A DNA stretch of 64,000 bases from Variovorax sp. WS11 (lineage in GTDB: Bacteria > Pseudomonadota > Gammaproteobacteria > Burkholderiales > Burkholderiaceae_C), in NCBI RefSeq assembly GCF_010499245.1, contig NZ_JAAGOW010000001.1, forward strand, positions 2,480,001-2,544,000. The letters run 5' to 3'. Below are positions 16,829 to 26,329 of this stretch, one piece after another. A program made the translations under genes and the position numbers. Below the pieces are notes generated by a model. It was given only the letters and a program-made list of their open reading frames with translations, was not told the origin of the DNA and ran no database searches. The stretch's first letter is position 1, and each line of letters opens with the position of its first letter.

Positions 16829-17482
16829 TCAGCCTGCGTTGGCAGGCACAGGCGTGTTGAGCAACTGCTGCTCCCAGAGGAACGCGATGCCGCTGCTGCC
16901 TGCATGTTGCGTAATCACTTTCGTCATTTCTGCAGCGCTCTCGGTCCGGGCCCAGTCGCGCTGCCACTCGGAAGCAACCGCGAGCCAGGTCATCATGTTG
17001 GCGCCAGCCGCAACCATCCGCTGGATGGCAACCTGATGAGCCTCGACGGAAACGCCGCCGGACGCGTCGGTGACGACGGTGACATCCCAACCTTCACCGA
17101 GCGCCTGGATGGTCGGCATCGCGACGCACACCTCGGTCCACAAACCAGCAATGATCAGCTGCTTGCGGCCTGTTGCCTTGACCGCGTCCACCGCCTTCTT
17201 GTCCTGCCAGGTGTTGATGAACGTACGGTCGATGACCTCCTGGCCGGGGAACACATCGGTGATCTGGGGGAACAGAAGCCCTCCTCGTTCAGCGATGACG
17301 CTGGTCAGGATGGTCGGGACGCCGAAGGCCTTGGCCGCCTTCGCCAACCCCACCGTGTTGTTGATGACCATCTGCGGTTCGTGACTGTTCAGGTTCGCAA
17401 GCTGGTAAGGCTGGTGGTCGATCAAGACGAGAACCGAATCTTCGGGGCGGAGAAGTGAAGAGAGGCCGTTGCGAAAAGTCAT
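16829..17482 (-). CDS. Isochorismatase-family hydrolase (YcaC-like)
   Basis: A protein of 217 residues starting MTFRNGLSSLLRPEDSVLVL. The pattern of DHQPYQL (catalytic Asp), RTFINTWQDKKAVDAVKATG (catalytic Lys) and GLWTEVCVAMPTIQALGEGW (nucleophile Cys) is that of the cysteine hydrolase branch to which YcaC belongs. The real substrate of this branch is not known. The upstream extension to 17578 has no domain and overlaps the promoter region shared with the LysR gene. The gene is read away from LysR. Confidence 0.87.
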   Translation of the reverse strand: MTFRNGLSSLLRPEDSVLVLIDHQPYQLANLNSHEPQMVINNTVGLAKAAKAFGVPTILTSVIAERGGLLFPQITDVFPGQEVIDRTFINTWQDKKAVDAVKATGRKQLIIAGLWTEVCVAMPTIQALGEGWDVTVVTDASGGVSVEAHQVAIQRMVAAGANMMTWLAVASEWQRDWARTESAAEMTKVITQHAGSSGIAFLWEQQLLNTPVPANAG

Positions 17483-17617
17483 TGCTGATTCCTTTGTTGC
17501 CGCTGTAAGCGGGATTGGTTCGCGGCGAGGAGACGCCTGTGGCGATGTGCCTTCCTCAAGTGTTGCGTTCCTGTTCATCGAGCGGTAGTACCATCTTTGG
17601 GCGAGCTGTGTCGCGCA

Positions 17618-18496
17618 ATGAGGAACGCTAACGTGGAGATCGAGGATCTACGCACATTCGTCGAACTCGCTCAGGCCGGGGGAGTTTCGGCTGCTGCCGT
17701 TCGACTGGGCATTTCCAAGTCCATGGTGAGCCGAAGGCTGGCCCGCCTTGAAGAGGATCTCGGTGTTCAGCTTCTCACGCGGTCTACGCGCGGGGCCGCG
17801 CTCACGGAAGCTGGTGCCACGTTCCGGGACTACGCAGCCAGAATCTGCACCGAGATCGACGTGGCCAGGGAAACGATCCTGCCTGCAGGCGACCTTCGTG
17901 GCCGCCTGCGAATCGCCGTGCCTCTGACGTTCGGCCCGACCCACTTCGCTCACATGCTCGCTGAAATGGCACGACGCCACCCTCACCTGCACATCCAGAC
18001 CTGCTACAGCGATCGTTTTGTTGATCTCATCGCCGAAGGTTATGACTGTGCGATACGGGTTGGCTATCTAGAGGATTCCAACCTGGTGGCGAGAAGCATT
18101 GGCCGGATTTACGGGAAGCTTGTTGCGAGTCCGGGCTACGTCGAAGCTCACGGGTCGCCCGAAACCCCGGAGGAGCTTGGTAGCCATGAGGCGCTGATGC
18201 AGGGAACGGAAGCTTGGCAGTTGATGGATGGCGACCGGATCGTCACCGTTCGACCGCACGGGCGCTTCAAAGCCGATAACGGCCCGGCGTTGGTCGCCGC
18301 TGCAGTAGCAGGACTCGGGATCGCGTACTTGCCCGATTGGATCACTCATGAGTACGTGGTCGCAGGTGCACTTGTGCCGATCATGAAACGCTATCCACCG
18401 CCCCCGGCAGGTGCCTATGTCATCCGACCGCCCGGCCAACATCCCGCGAGGAAAATACGCGTCCTGACCGAGCTCCTGGTCGAGTACTGCGATTAG
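17618..18496 (+). CDS. LysR-family transcriptional regulator
   Basis: This is a 292-residue regulator. The N-terminal helix-turn-helix (IEDLRTFVELAQAGGVSAAA, then VRLGISKSMVSRRLARLEED) is followed by a substrate-binding domain (GRLRIAVPLTFGPTHFAHML) of the CrgA/DmlR-type subgroup. The ATG at 17618 is preferred to an upstream TTG at 17597. It is divergent from the isochorismatase-like gene across 135 bases (17483-17617), so it probably controls that gene and the MDR reductase behind it. Confidence 0.9.
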   Translation: MRNANVEIEDLRTFVELAQAGGVSAAAVRLGISKSMVSRRLARLEEDLGVQLLTRSTRGAALTEAGATFRDYAARICTEIDVARETILPAGDLRGRLRIAVPLTFGPTHFAHMLAEMARRHPHLHIQTCYSDRFVDLIAEGYDCAIRVGYLEDSNLVARSIGRIYGKLVASPGYVEAHGSPETPEELGSHEALMQGTEAWQLMDGDRIVTVRPHGRFKADNGPALVAAAVAGLGIAYLPDWITHEYVVAGALVPIMKRYPPPPAGAYVIRPPGQHPARKIRVLTELLVEYCD

Positions 18497-18617
18497 CTGC
18501 CGGATCGTGGAGAGCTGGCGTTGTCTGCAGGAGCATCGTCGATATCATCGGTTGCCCGTGGCTTCAAAAGCCCTCTGCAGCCATGAGCATCGGCGATCCA
18601 AAAGTCAGGATGACATG

Positions 18618-19511
18618 TCAGCGGAACACCGGCACGTTGCCGGTGCTCGTGCGCCGGCTTCCCGCCGCGACCATGCGCTGGCGCAGTTCTTCAATGCGAC
18701 CTTCGCCGGTTTGCAGCGCCTGCGCGGACGTATGCACTGAATAGTTGCCAAGGTGCAGTTCATGCGGGTGCGGGATGGCCGATGCCAGCACGAACACCGC
18801 ATCGCCACCTGGCCCTGCCTGCACGGTGATTGCGACCTCTCCATCCTCGAAGATCACCATGTCGCCCGTGCGCACAGAGGCCTCGGCTTCCAGCGTTCCC
18901 TTTGCCACGGCCAGCCAGCCTACCGTATGGCCAGCTGGCGGCTGGTAGCTCCAGGATGCGCCGGCCTTCAGCGTTACCAGCAAGTAATTCATGCCTGCGG
19001 GTGCCGGCGTTGGGCTGCGCACCCCGGCGTATTCCCCAAGAATGACTCGGGCCGGCCCAGCGGACGGAATGCCCTCCGACTCGATATAGCGGCTTTCCGG
19101 CTCACCGTTTTCCAGGTCTGGGGCCAGTGCGACCCAAAGCTGAAAGCCCTGGACGAGCGACACGTTGTCCGGCGTGAGCTCCTTGCCATGCCACACGCCA
19201 CTGCCTGCGCGCAACCATTCCACACCTCCGTACGACAGCGTGCCGGTTCCAGACGACGGGTCGTCGAACTTCATCCGGCCCTCGGTGAGCACGGTCACGG
19301 TCGCGATCCCCGAGTGAGGATGGATCGACATGCCGGCGCCAGCGCGCATCGCGTCGAGCATCGGACGCTCCATGTTGAAGATGTCCAGAAAAACGAACGG
19401 CTTGAGGCTCTCACCCAAGTCGGATGGGCTCATCAGGCGCGTGATCCCGCCATGACTGTGTCCGCGGGTGCGATAGACGATGCTTCTGGTTTGGGTAGCG
19501 ATGGATTGCAT
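18618..19511 (-). CDS. Pirin family protein
   Basis: The 297-residue protein starts MQSIATQTRSIVYRTRGHSH. It has the pirin pattern PFVFLDIFNMERP, then GMSIHPHSGIATVTVLTEGR and YGGVEWLRAGSGVWHGKEL, giving the metal-binding His residues of the N-terminal cupin. A second cupin half follows (GWLAVAKGTLEAEASVRTGD). Bacterial pirins include quercetin dioxygenases and regulators of metabolic enzymes; the role here is open. It stands alone, with a decayed VOC fragment upstream. Confidence 0.9.
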   Translation of the reverse strand: MQSIATQTRSIVYRTRGHSHGGITRLMSPSDLGESLKPFVFLDIFNMERPMLDAMRAGAGMSIHPHSGIATVTVLTEGRMKFDDPSSGTGTLSYGGVEWLRAGSGVWHGKELTPDNVSLVQGFQLWVALAPDLENGEPESRYIESEGIPSAGPARVILGEYAGVRSPTPAPAGMNYLLVTLKAGASWSYQPPAGHTVGWLAVAKGTLEAEASVRTGDMVIFEDGEVAITVQAGPGGDAVFVLASAIPHPHELHLGNYSVHTSAQALQTGEGRIEELRQRMVAAGSRRTSTGNVPVFR

Positions 19512-19620
19512 GAGTCCACTCCTTGTGTACCGCAATAGTAGGTTCGGGACCCATGTGCCGATAGCCCCGGAATGGCGACTTCAGAGTTGCGAAATACGAA
19601 ACACCGATGGCGCGCTCGCA

Positions 19621-19704
19621 CGTCCTCGACACAACACCTTCAATATTGTTGTCGTCGGGGTCGAGTACGAAGCAGACGTAGGAGCCCGGCTGTGCACGAA
19701 GGCC
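19621..19704 (-). pseudogene. VOC/glyoxalase C-terminal remnant
   Basis: The minus strand encodes GLRAQPGSYVCFVLDPDDNN followed by IEGVVSRT, which is close to the C-terminal strand of VOC proteins (usual form: AFVLDPDGNNIEAV). The flanking frames do not extend the similarity to the 120-130 residues of a normal domain. It is a small relic between the pirin gene and the IS element; the rest of 19512-19950 shows no gene. Confidence 0.5.
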
Positions 19705-19894
19705 CGTTCTCATATCAAACCGATAGTGTGTGTACTCCAGGTGCGAACGCCTGGACACTCTCGTGGTGTTCAAGTCGCATCTCAAAGCAGCCATCGAGAG
19801 CAGGGATCTAGGCCGAAGTTCCTCGGTCACCCTGCGGCCTTTTGGCCGGTAACCCCTTTGAAATCAACGAGTTGAGCGGCCTCATGTGTTCCAA

Positions 19895-19953
19895 AATGTA
19901 GGCATGTTATTTACTTGATATTCGCTTGTATTTGACCTATTAATGTAGGCATG
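19895..19953. repeat. Direct repeat at the left side of the IS element
   Basis: The 12-mer AATGTAGGCATG occurs at 19895-19906 and again at 19942-19953, overlapping the transposase start. The stretch between is AT-rich compared with the neighbourhood. It could belong to the left end of the element, but I could not find a matching inverted copy on the right, so the element boundary stays undefined. Confidence 0.4.
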
Positions 19954-21661
19954 CACATCCATGTCGTGCCGAATCGTGGCTCACCGCCCACCGTGCTGCT
20001 GCGCGAGTCCTACCGCGAGGGCTCCAAGGTCGGCAAGCGCACGCTGGCCAATCTGTCGAGCCTGTCGGCCGCGCAGATCGAAGCCATTCGAGCAGCCCTG
20101 CGCGGCGAGGCCTTGCAGCCGCTCACGCAGTGCTTGGAGATCACCGCGTCGCGTTCGCATGGCCATATGCAAGCCGTTGGCGAGGCTATGCAGCGGCTGG
20201 GCTTCGCCTCGGTGCTTGCCTCCAAGCCCTGCCGCGAGCGCGACCTGGTACTGGCCATGGTGGCCTCGCGCATCGCAGCGCCGCATACCAAGTTGGCCAC
20301 CACGCGCTGGTGGCACACCACGACGCTGGCCGAGGACTTCGGTGTCGCCGACGCCGACGAGGACGACCTGTACGCGGCGATGGACTGGCTGCTCGCGCGC
20401 CAGGCCACGATCCAGAAGAAGCTCACCGCGCGTCACGACTTGAGGGCCGGCGCCCTGGTGCTGTACGACCTATCGTCGAGCTACTTCGAGGGCAGCAGTT
20501 GCCCTCTGGCCAGGCTCGGCTATAGCCGCGACGGCAAGAAGGGCCTGCTGCAGGTCAACTACGGCCTGCTCACCGATGCGCGGGGCTGCCCGCTGGCCGT
20601 GTGGTGTACGAGGGGCAATGTGGCCGACAGCCTGACCTTGCTGCCTGAGGTCAAGCGGCTGCGCGAGGAGTTCGGCGTCGAGCAACTGGTGATGGTGGGG
20701 TGACCGCGGCATGATCTCCAACAAGGCGATCCAGGAGATGCGCGAGTCCGAGGCGTGGGGCTGGATCAGTGCGCTGAAGAGCGTCTCGATTCGCGCGCTG
20801 GTCGAGCAGGGCCACCTGCAGTTTGGTTTGTTCGACGAGCGCAACCTGCTTGAACTGAGCTCGCCGGACTACCCGGGCGAGCGCCTGGTGGCGTGCCGCA
20901 ATCCGGAACTCGCCAAGCTGCGCACGCACAGCGCGAGGACCTGCTCGCCGCCACCGAGGCCAATCTGCAGAAGATCAAGGCCCGGGTGGATGCACTCAAG
21001 CTGGCTGGGCGCGACGAGATCGGCTTGCGCGTGGGCAAGGTCGTCAACCAGTACAAGGTCGCCAAGCACCCTGAGCTGGTGATTGGCGACAACGCCTTCA
21101 CCTTCGCACGCAAGACAGACGCCATCGCTGCCGAGGCGGCACTGGACGGCATTTACATCATCCGCACTCGGTGCCAACGACGCAGATGGACGCGTCCCAG
21201 TGCGTGCGCAACCGCTGCTGGCGCTCGCCAACGTCGAGCGCGCGTTCCGCTCGCTCAAGACGATCGATCTGAAGGTGCGCCCGATCCACCACCGCACCGC
21301 TGATCGGGTGCGCGCGCACATCTTCCTGTGCATGCTGGCCTACTACGTCGAGTGGCACATGCGCGAGGCTTGGGCGCCGCTGATGTTCGCCGACACGGAT
21401 CAACAGGCCAAGGCCGCGCGTGACCCGGTGGCGCCGGCTACGCGATCCAAGGCGGCGCTGGCCAAGGTGGCCCGCCACATGCTGGATGACGGCACGCCGG
21501 TGCATAGCTTCTCGACCCTCATGGCCGAACTCGCCACCATCGTGCGCAACACCTGTCGCACGCCCAACGCCGGGGCCGACGCGCCGACCTTCGAGGTGCT
21601 CACTACACCCAACGTGCAGCAGCAGCGAGCGCTCAACCTCATCCAGCAGATCCGGTTGTAG
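19951..21661 (+). mobile_element. Decayed IS1634-type insertion sequence (multi-frameshift transposase)
   Basis: One transposase of about 560 residues can be rebuilt from several frames. It starts MHIHVVPNRGSPPTVLLRES, as IS1634-group (IS4-related) transposases do, and ends PNVQQQRALNLIQQIRL. The first frame ends at 20703 because GTGGGGTGACC has one G too many; the natural reading would be MVGDRGMISNKAIQEMRE. Further shifts lie near 20930 (AKLRT to AHAQREDLL), near 21165 and near 21225. Four breaks mean it is inactive unless the sequence is wrong. Terminal inverted repeats were not identified, so coordinates cover only the coding part. Confidence 0.8.
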
Positions 21662-22103
21662 ACAGAAGCCGGACTCCCGAACTCACGCCAAGTGCTTGTC
21701 GTGCAAAGGCAAACTCGCTCGACGGCTTCAGGAACTTCGGCCTAGGTGCCGTCGGACCGCCGCACCTTGCGCAGAGGGCCGCGATTCATGCCTCCCGCTC
21801 GTCCTCACGGACGATGAAGACATCGAAGCCATCTGCGCTTTAGTTCACGCAGGCCAAGCCAAGGCGGTGATGCAGGTCGTCTTCGACATACGAGGCGGCT
21901 TCCCGCAACCCGGCGTTGTGGTGAGCGAGATCACCCCATCGGGTTGGATGGCGCTCGAGGTCCGCGCCGGCAAGAACATCACATGATCGTCAGAGGAGCA
22001 GTCGCGCGTGAGGCAGCACCCACCCTCTGCACCGCCTCCGCCGCATCCGCAGGCGTCGTGTTGAAGCAATTCTTCGCCACCGGCCAGCTGCGCACGCACC
22101 AGA
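21662..22103. other. Non-coding or decayed stretch beside the IS
   Basis: No intact gene is visible. A plus-strand frame ending near 21986 has a protein-like tail (LPLVLTDDEDIEAICALVHA) with no convincing start or known domain. A minus-strand frame near 22000-22099 has a Cys/Gly-rich run (ELLQHDACGCGGGGAEGGCC) that resembles a protein C terminus. Both are probably debris of rearrangement around the IS element. Confidence 0.35.
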
Positions 22104-22331
22104 TCAATCAGCCTCGCTCGCGCCCCAACAACTCCAGCGCATCATCCCGCCACCACCCCACCGCCGCGAAGCGTAGCCTTCCCACGCACCTTCGCACCCC
22201 CGCCCGCAGCAGCTGGTAGGTTCCTCCGGCGGTTCCCGAAACCCCTCGACGCCCTCGGCCCGAAGCCGGCCCTCGATCTCTCGCAAGACCTTGCGGGCCG
22301 AGTACGCATCGGTGACGGGAGGCAGTGGCAC
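22104..22331 (-). pseudogene. Frameshifted oxidoreductase-like (PF09791-type) small protein
   Basis: One minus-strand frame reads SARKVLREIEGRLRAEGVEG, then EPPEEPTSCCGRGCEG, which carries the CCGxGC pattern of the oxidoreductase-like N-terminal domain. The downstream residues expected for that family (a W-E-x-Y stretch and a helix) appear only in a second frame as AAVGWWRDDALELLGRERG. At least one indel therefore separates the halves, near 22160-22175. Its function is unknown even in intact relatives. Confidence 0.5.
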
Positions 22332-22400
22332 ACACGCATCCTAGCGATGTCGCGGCCGCGATGCGCGCCGCGCAGGCACTCGGCCCGGCGCTGCTTGCAC

Positions 22401-23384
22401 CTACTGCGCCTCGATGTTCGCTGCCTTCATCAGCTTCTCCGTCAGCGCAATCTCCGCCTGCAGGCTCTGCGCAAACTCCTCCGGCGTGCTGGGCACGACG
22501 GACGCGCCGGAGGCCTCGAGCTTCTCGCGCACCTCAGGCATGGCAAGCGCCTTCGCGAGCGCATCGCGCACCTTGTGCACCACCGGGCCCGGCGTGCCCT
22601 TGGGCACCGCCAGACCGCCGAAGGAGACGAGCGCAATGCCGGGGATGCCGGCCTCGGCGAGGGTGGGCACCTTGTCGAGGCGCGCGTTGCGCTTGGGCGA
22701 GAGCACGGCCAGGGGCCTGAGCTTGCCGCCCTGGATGTGCGGCAGCGAGGGGCTGACGAGCGCAATGGCAAAGTCGACCTGCTTGCCGGCGACCGCATTG
22801 GTGGACTCCGAGGCGCCCTTGTACGGCACGTGCAGGGCCTGGGCGCCGGTGGCGGCGAGCAGGAGCTCGGCGCCCATGTGCGACGGGCTGCCGACGCCGC
22901 CGGAGGCATAAGCCAGCTTGCCCGGGCTCTTGCGCATGCGCTCGATGAGCTCCTTGACGCTCGCGATGCCCGAGTCGGGGTTCACCACGATCACGGAGTC
23001 GGACTGGCTGATGCGGCCCACGTGGACGAAGTCCTTCATGACGTCGAAGCCCGGGTTGCGGTACATGCGCATGTTGGTCGCCATGGGCGAGCCCGAATAG
23101 ACCCAGGTGTAGCCGTCTGAAGGCGCCTTGGCGGCGAGCTGCGCGCCCAGGTTGCCGGCCACGCCGCCGCGGTTCTCGATGACGACGGGCTGGCCCAGGA
23201 TCTTCGACATGGCGTCGCCGGTGATGCGCACGGTGGTGTCGGGCGCGGTGCCGGCGAGGTAAGGCACGATCCACTTGATGGGGCGCGAGGGGTAATCCTG
23301 CTGGGCCTGCGCACCGGTGGCGGCGGCAAGCGCGGCGCCGGCGAGAAAGAGGGCCGAAGCGGCAGTACGGGTGATGGCTTTCAT
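22401..23384 (-). CDS. Bug/TctC-family tripartite tricarboxylate transporter binding protein
   Basis: The protein has 327 residues with a Sec signal (ASALFLAGAALAAATGAQAQ). YPSRPIKWIVPYLAGTAPDT and VVIENRGGVAGNLGAQLAAK are the Bug-family signature segments, and LHVPYKGASESTNAVAGKQV follows in the second lobe. It binds a carboxylate in the periplasm. It ends an operon with an acyl-CoA dehydrogenase and an acyl-CoA ligase, so its ligand may be an organic acid degraded by them. A TctA/TctB permease is encoded separately at 29850-31866 and could serve it. Confidence 0.92.
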   Translation of the reverse strand: MKAITRTAASALFLAGAALAAATGAQAQQDYPSRPIKWIVPYLAGTAPDTTVRITGDAMSKILGQPVVIENRGGVAGNLGAQLAAKAPSDGYTWVYSGSPMATNMRMYRNPGFDVMKDFVHVGRISQSDSVIVVNPDSGIASVKELIERMRKSPGKLAYASGGVGSPSHMGAELLLAATGAQALHVPYKGASESTNAVAGKQVDFAIALVSPSLPHIQGGKLRPLAVLSPKRNARLDKVPTLAEAGIPGIALVSFGGLAVPKGTPGPVVHKVRDALAKALAMPEVREKLEASGASVVPSTPEEFAQSLQAEIALTEKLMKAANIEAQ

Positions 23385-23411
23385 GTTGTGTCTCCTTGAG
23401 TTTCTATAGGG

Positions 23412-24635
23412 TCAGCGCAGGGCTTCGCCCAGCAGCTCGCGGGCGATGGTGTTGCGCTGGATTTCGCTGGTGCCGGTGAGCACGCGGTACATGCGCAGCA
23501 GGCGGAACAGGAACTCGACGCGGCTGCCCTGGACGATGCCCTCGCCGCCGTGCACCTGCACGGCGCGGTCGGCGATGCGGAAGGCGGTCTCGGAGCAGAA
23601 GAGCTTGGCCATCGAGGCATCGGCGCGCGCCTCGCCGCCGGCGTCGAGGGTGCGGGCCACGCTGAGCATGAGTGCGCGGGCGGCGGCAAGCTCGGTGGCC
23701 ATGTCGGCCAGCATGTGCTGCACGGCCTGAAAGGCGCCGATGGGCTGGCCGAACTGGCGGCGCCGCGTGGCATGGGCAATCGAATCCTGCAGCGCGACGC
23801 GGGCGTGCCCCAGCATGGCCGGGCAGTGCAGCAGGCGGTTGACGGTGATGCGGCCGAGCGCGAGCGCCAAGCCCTTGCCCTGTTCGCCGATGAGGTTGGC
23901 GGCCGGGATGCGGCAATCGGTGAGGATGATGTTGCCGGTGCTGGCCTGGCCGGCCAGGGTCTTGTAGCCGCTCTCGACGCGGAAGCCGGGGCGGTCGCGC
24001 TCGACGAAGAAGGCGGTGGTCTCGCGGCGCGCGGGGTCGTCGCTGGTGGAGGCGATGACGACGGCCATGTCGCAGAAGGGCGAGCCGGAGATGAAGCGCT
24101 TGGTGCCGTTGAGCACGAATTCGTCGCCCACGCGCTCGGCGCGGGTCTGCACGGCGCCGGCGTCCGATCCGGCCTCGGGCTCGGTGATGGCAAAGCAGAT
24201 GGCCTTCTCGGCGCGGGCCACGGGGAGGATGAAGCGCTCCATCTGGTCGGGCGTGGCCTGCTTCGCCAGCGCGCCGACGCGGGGCGGGCCGGAGAGCTCG
24301 CCGAGCACGTGCGCGGCCAGCGGGGAGCCGGTGGCGTAGATGGCCTCCTTGATCAGGCAGTGGTCGAGCACGCTGAAGCCGGCGCCGCCGAGCTGCCTGG
24401 GCAGGGTGATGCCGTAGATGCCCTCGTCGCGCGAGCGCCGCCACACCTCTTCCAGCAGCGGGCGCGGCGCCCCGGATTCGTAGCTGATGCCGTGCTCGGC
24501 GGCGAGGGGCTGGAGCTGCTCGCGGATGAAGGCTTCGACGCGCGCGATGAACGCGCGGGCGGCTTCGGAGCCTTCGAAGGGCGCGGCGGTGGTGTTGCTG
24601 CGCTGCGGGGTGAGGGTGGTGGTGGTGGCGTCCAT
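23412..24635 (-). CDS. Acyl-CoA dehydrogenase
   Basis: A 407-residue flavoprotein. AICFAITEPEAGSDAGAVQT is the flavin/substrate signature of acyl-CoA dehydrogenases, FVLNGTKRFISGSPFCDMAV follows, and the C terminus YRVLTGTSEIQRNTIARELL is typical. It should make an alpha,beta-double bond in an acyl-CoA made by the ligase encoded just upstream (14-base gap). Chain length or branching preference cannot be read by eye. Middle gene of the minus-strand operon. Confidence 0.94.
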   Translation of the reverse strand: MDATTTTLTPQRSNTTAAPFEGSEAARAFIARVEAFIREQLQPLAAEHGISYESGAPRPLLEEVWRRSRDEGIYGITLPRQLGGAGFSVLDHCLIKEAIYATGSPLAAHVLGELSGPPRVGALAKQATPDQMERFILPVARAEKAICFAITEPEAGSDAGAVQTRAERVGDEFVLNGTKRFISGSPFCDMAVVIASTSDDPARRETTAFFVERDRPGFRVESGYKTLAGQASTGNIILTDCRIPAANLIGEQGKGLALALGRITVNRLLHCPAMLGHARVALQDSIAHATRRRQFGQPIGAFQAVQHMLADMATELAAARALMLSVARTLDAGGEARADASMAKLFCSETAFRIADRAVQVHGGEGIVQGSRVEFLFRLLRMYRVLTGTSEIQRNTIARELLGEALR

Positions 24636-24649
24636 GTTTGGTCCTTCGC

Positions 24650-26215
24650 TCAGTTGACGCGCCGTTCGCGGCCGCGCCAGTAGGGCTCGCGCACATCCTT
24701 GCGTGAGAGCTTGCCGTTTGCGTTCTTGGGCAGGTGCTCGGTGAAGTCGACCGAGCGCGGACGCTTGAAGTCGGCGAGCCGGCCGCGGCAGAAGTCCATC
24801 AGCTCGCCGGCCTCAGCGCGGGCGCCTTCGCGCAGCACGACGATGGCCTTGACGGATTCGCCCCAGTGGTCGTCGGGCACGCCGATGACGCAGACCTCGT
24901 ACACGGCGTCGTGCTGCGCAAGCACGGCCTCGACCTCGGTGGGGTAGACGTTGAAGCCGCCGGAGACCAGCATCTCCTTCTTGCGGTCGACGATGTGGAT
25001 GTAGCCCTCGGGGTCCACGCGCGCGAGGTCGCCGGTGTGCAGCCAGCCGTCTTCGCCGAGGGCCTCGCGGGTGGGCTCTGGCGCGCGCCAGAAGCCGGCG
25101 AAGACGTCGGGGCCGCGCACGCAGATCTCGCCGATCTCGTCGCCCTCGACGGGACGGCCTTGCGCATCGAGCACCTGCACGTCGGATTCGCAGGCGGGGC
25201 GGCCGCAGGCGGACAGCAGCTCGGGGCGGCCGCCTTCGATGGCGAGCGCGTGGTCGTCGATGCCGAGGGCAATGACGCCGCCGGTGGTCTCGCCGGCGCC
25301 GTAACCCTGGGCCATCACCGGGCCGAAGGCGGCCCAGGCTTCGCGGATGCGCGAGGGCGACATCGGCGCCGCGCCGTAGGAGACCAGGCGCAGGCTGCTC
25401 AGGTCGCGGGTGCGGATGCTGGGCTCGGCCAGCAGGGCGTTGATCATCGCGGGGACGAAGAAGCACATGGTGACGCGGTGCTTCTCGATCGCCTCCAGGA
25501 TCTCGGCCGGCTGGAAGCGCTCCATCAGCAGCACGGTGACGCCCTGGTAGAGCATGGGCTGGATGAACATGCCGCTCGCGTGGGTGATGGGGCCGCACAG
25601 CATCAGCACGTCGTTGCGCTGGGCATGCATGCGGCCCATGACGATCTTGCGCAGCGAGGCCATGCGGTTGCCGACGGTCTGCATCGCGGCCTTGAGCTTG
25701 CCGGTGGAGCCGGAGGTGTAGTGCAGCACGGCGAGCTCGTCAGGGCGCATCTCGACGTGGATGTGCGCGTCGGTGGCCTGCGCCAGCAGGGCTTCGTAGT
25801 CGAGCCAGCCGCCCTCGCCCGGCGCGGGCGCGAAGGCGATGCGGTGCTTGAGGCCCGGCACGGGGGCCGCGGCTTCGTCCACCATGGCGCGGTGCTCGGG
25901 GCCGGCGAGGCAGGCGGCCGGCTCTGCGTTGGCAAGCGCATCGGCCAGCTCGGCCGGTGCCAGGCGCGAGTTGAGCGCGACCTTGACCAGGCCGGCCTTG
26001 TAGAGCGCGCATTCGAGCTCGACGATCTCCGGCCGGTTGGGGGAAACCACGGCGACGCGGTCGCCGCGTTGCAGGCCGAGCGCGAGCAGGGCGTGCGCGA
26101 GGCGGTTGGATCGGCGCTCGAGCTCCGCGTAGCTCAGCGCGCGATCGCGAAAGAGGATGGCGGGCCGGTCGGCCCAGAAGCGCGCACTGCGCGCGGTGTA
26201 CATGCCAAGGTTCAT
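24650..26215 (-). CDS. Acyl-CoA ligase (class I adenylate-forming)
   Basis: This 521-residue enzyme activates a carboxylic acid to acyl-AMP and then acyl-CoA. Visible motifs are the P-loop LHYTSGSTGKLKAAMQ (with KLKA replacing the more usual K-P-K-G), GYGAGETTGG, GWLHTGDLARVDPEGYIHIV and, at the end, LPKNANGKLSRKDVR with the catalytic lysine. The ATG at 26215 opens MNLGMYTARSARFWADRPAI; longer frames have no support. It is the first gene of the operon ligase-dehydrogenase-binding protein, divergent from a broken LysR gene, its likely former regulator. Confidence 0.92.
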   Translation of the reverse strand: MNLGMYTARSARFWADRPAILFRDRALSYAELERRSNRLAHALLALGLQRGDRVAVVSPNRPEIVELECALYKAGLVKVALNSRLAPAELADALANAEPAACLAGPEHRAMVDEAAAPVPGLKHRIAFAPAPGEGGWLDYEALLAQATDAHIHVEMRPDELAVLHYTSGSTGKLKAAMQTVGNRMASLRKIVMGRMHAQRNDVLMLCGPITHASGMFIQPMLYQGVTVLLMERFQPAEILEAIEKHRVTMCFFVPAMINALLAEPSIRTRDLSSLRLVSYGAAPMSPSRIREAWAAFGPVMAQGYGAGETTGGVIALGIDDHALAIEGGRPELLSACGRPACESDVQVLDAQGRPVEGDEIGEICVRGPDVFAGFWRAPEPTREALGEDGWLHTGDLARVDPEGYIHIVDRKKEMLVSGGFNVYPTEVEAVLAQHDAVYEVCVIGVPDDHWGESVKAIVVLREGARAEAGELMDFCRGRLADFKRPRSVDFTEHLPKNANGKLSRKDVREPYWRGRERRVN

Positions 26216-26329
26216 GGGGTGTCTCCGTATGGCTGGCAGTCTAGGAAGCAAGGGGGCGCCCGTGGATAAGCGAACGGCCGGCTTTGATAAGCTGGCGTGA
26301 TCACCCGGCAGGGCCTCGGAGACATCCAC

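Noticed and set aside
19895..19953. Target-site duplication of the IS element
   Set aside because: Both copies of AATGTAGGCATG lie on the left side of the transposase gene, so they cannot flank the element.
22201..22340. tRNA or small RNA between the IS and the Bug gene
   Set aside because: No cloverleaf or conserved T-loop could be drawn; the segment is better explained by a frameshifted oxidoreductase-like gene.
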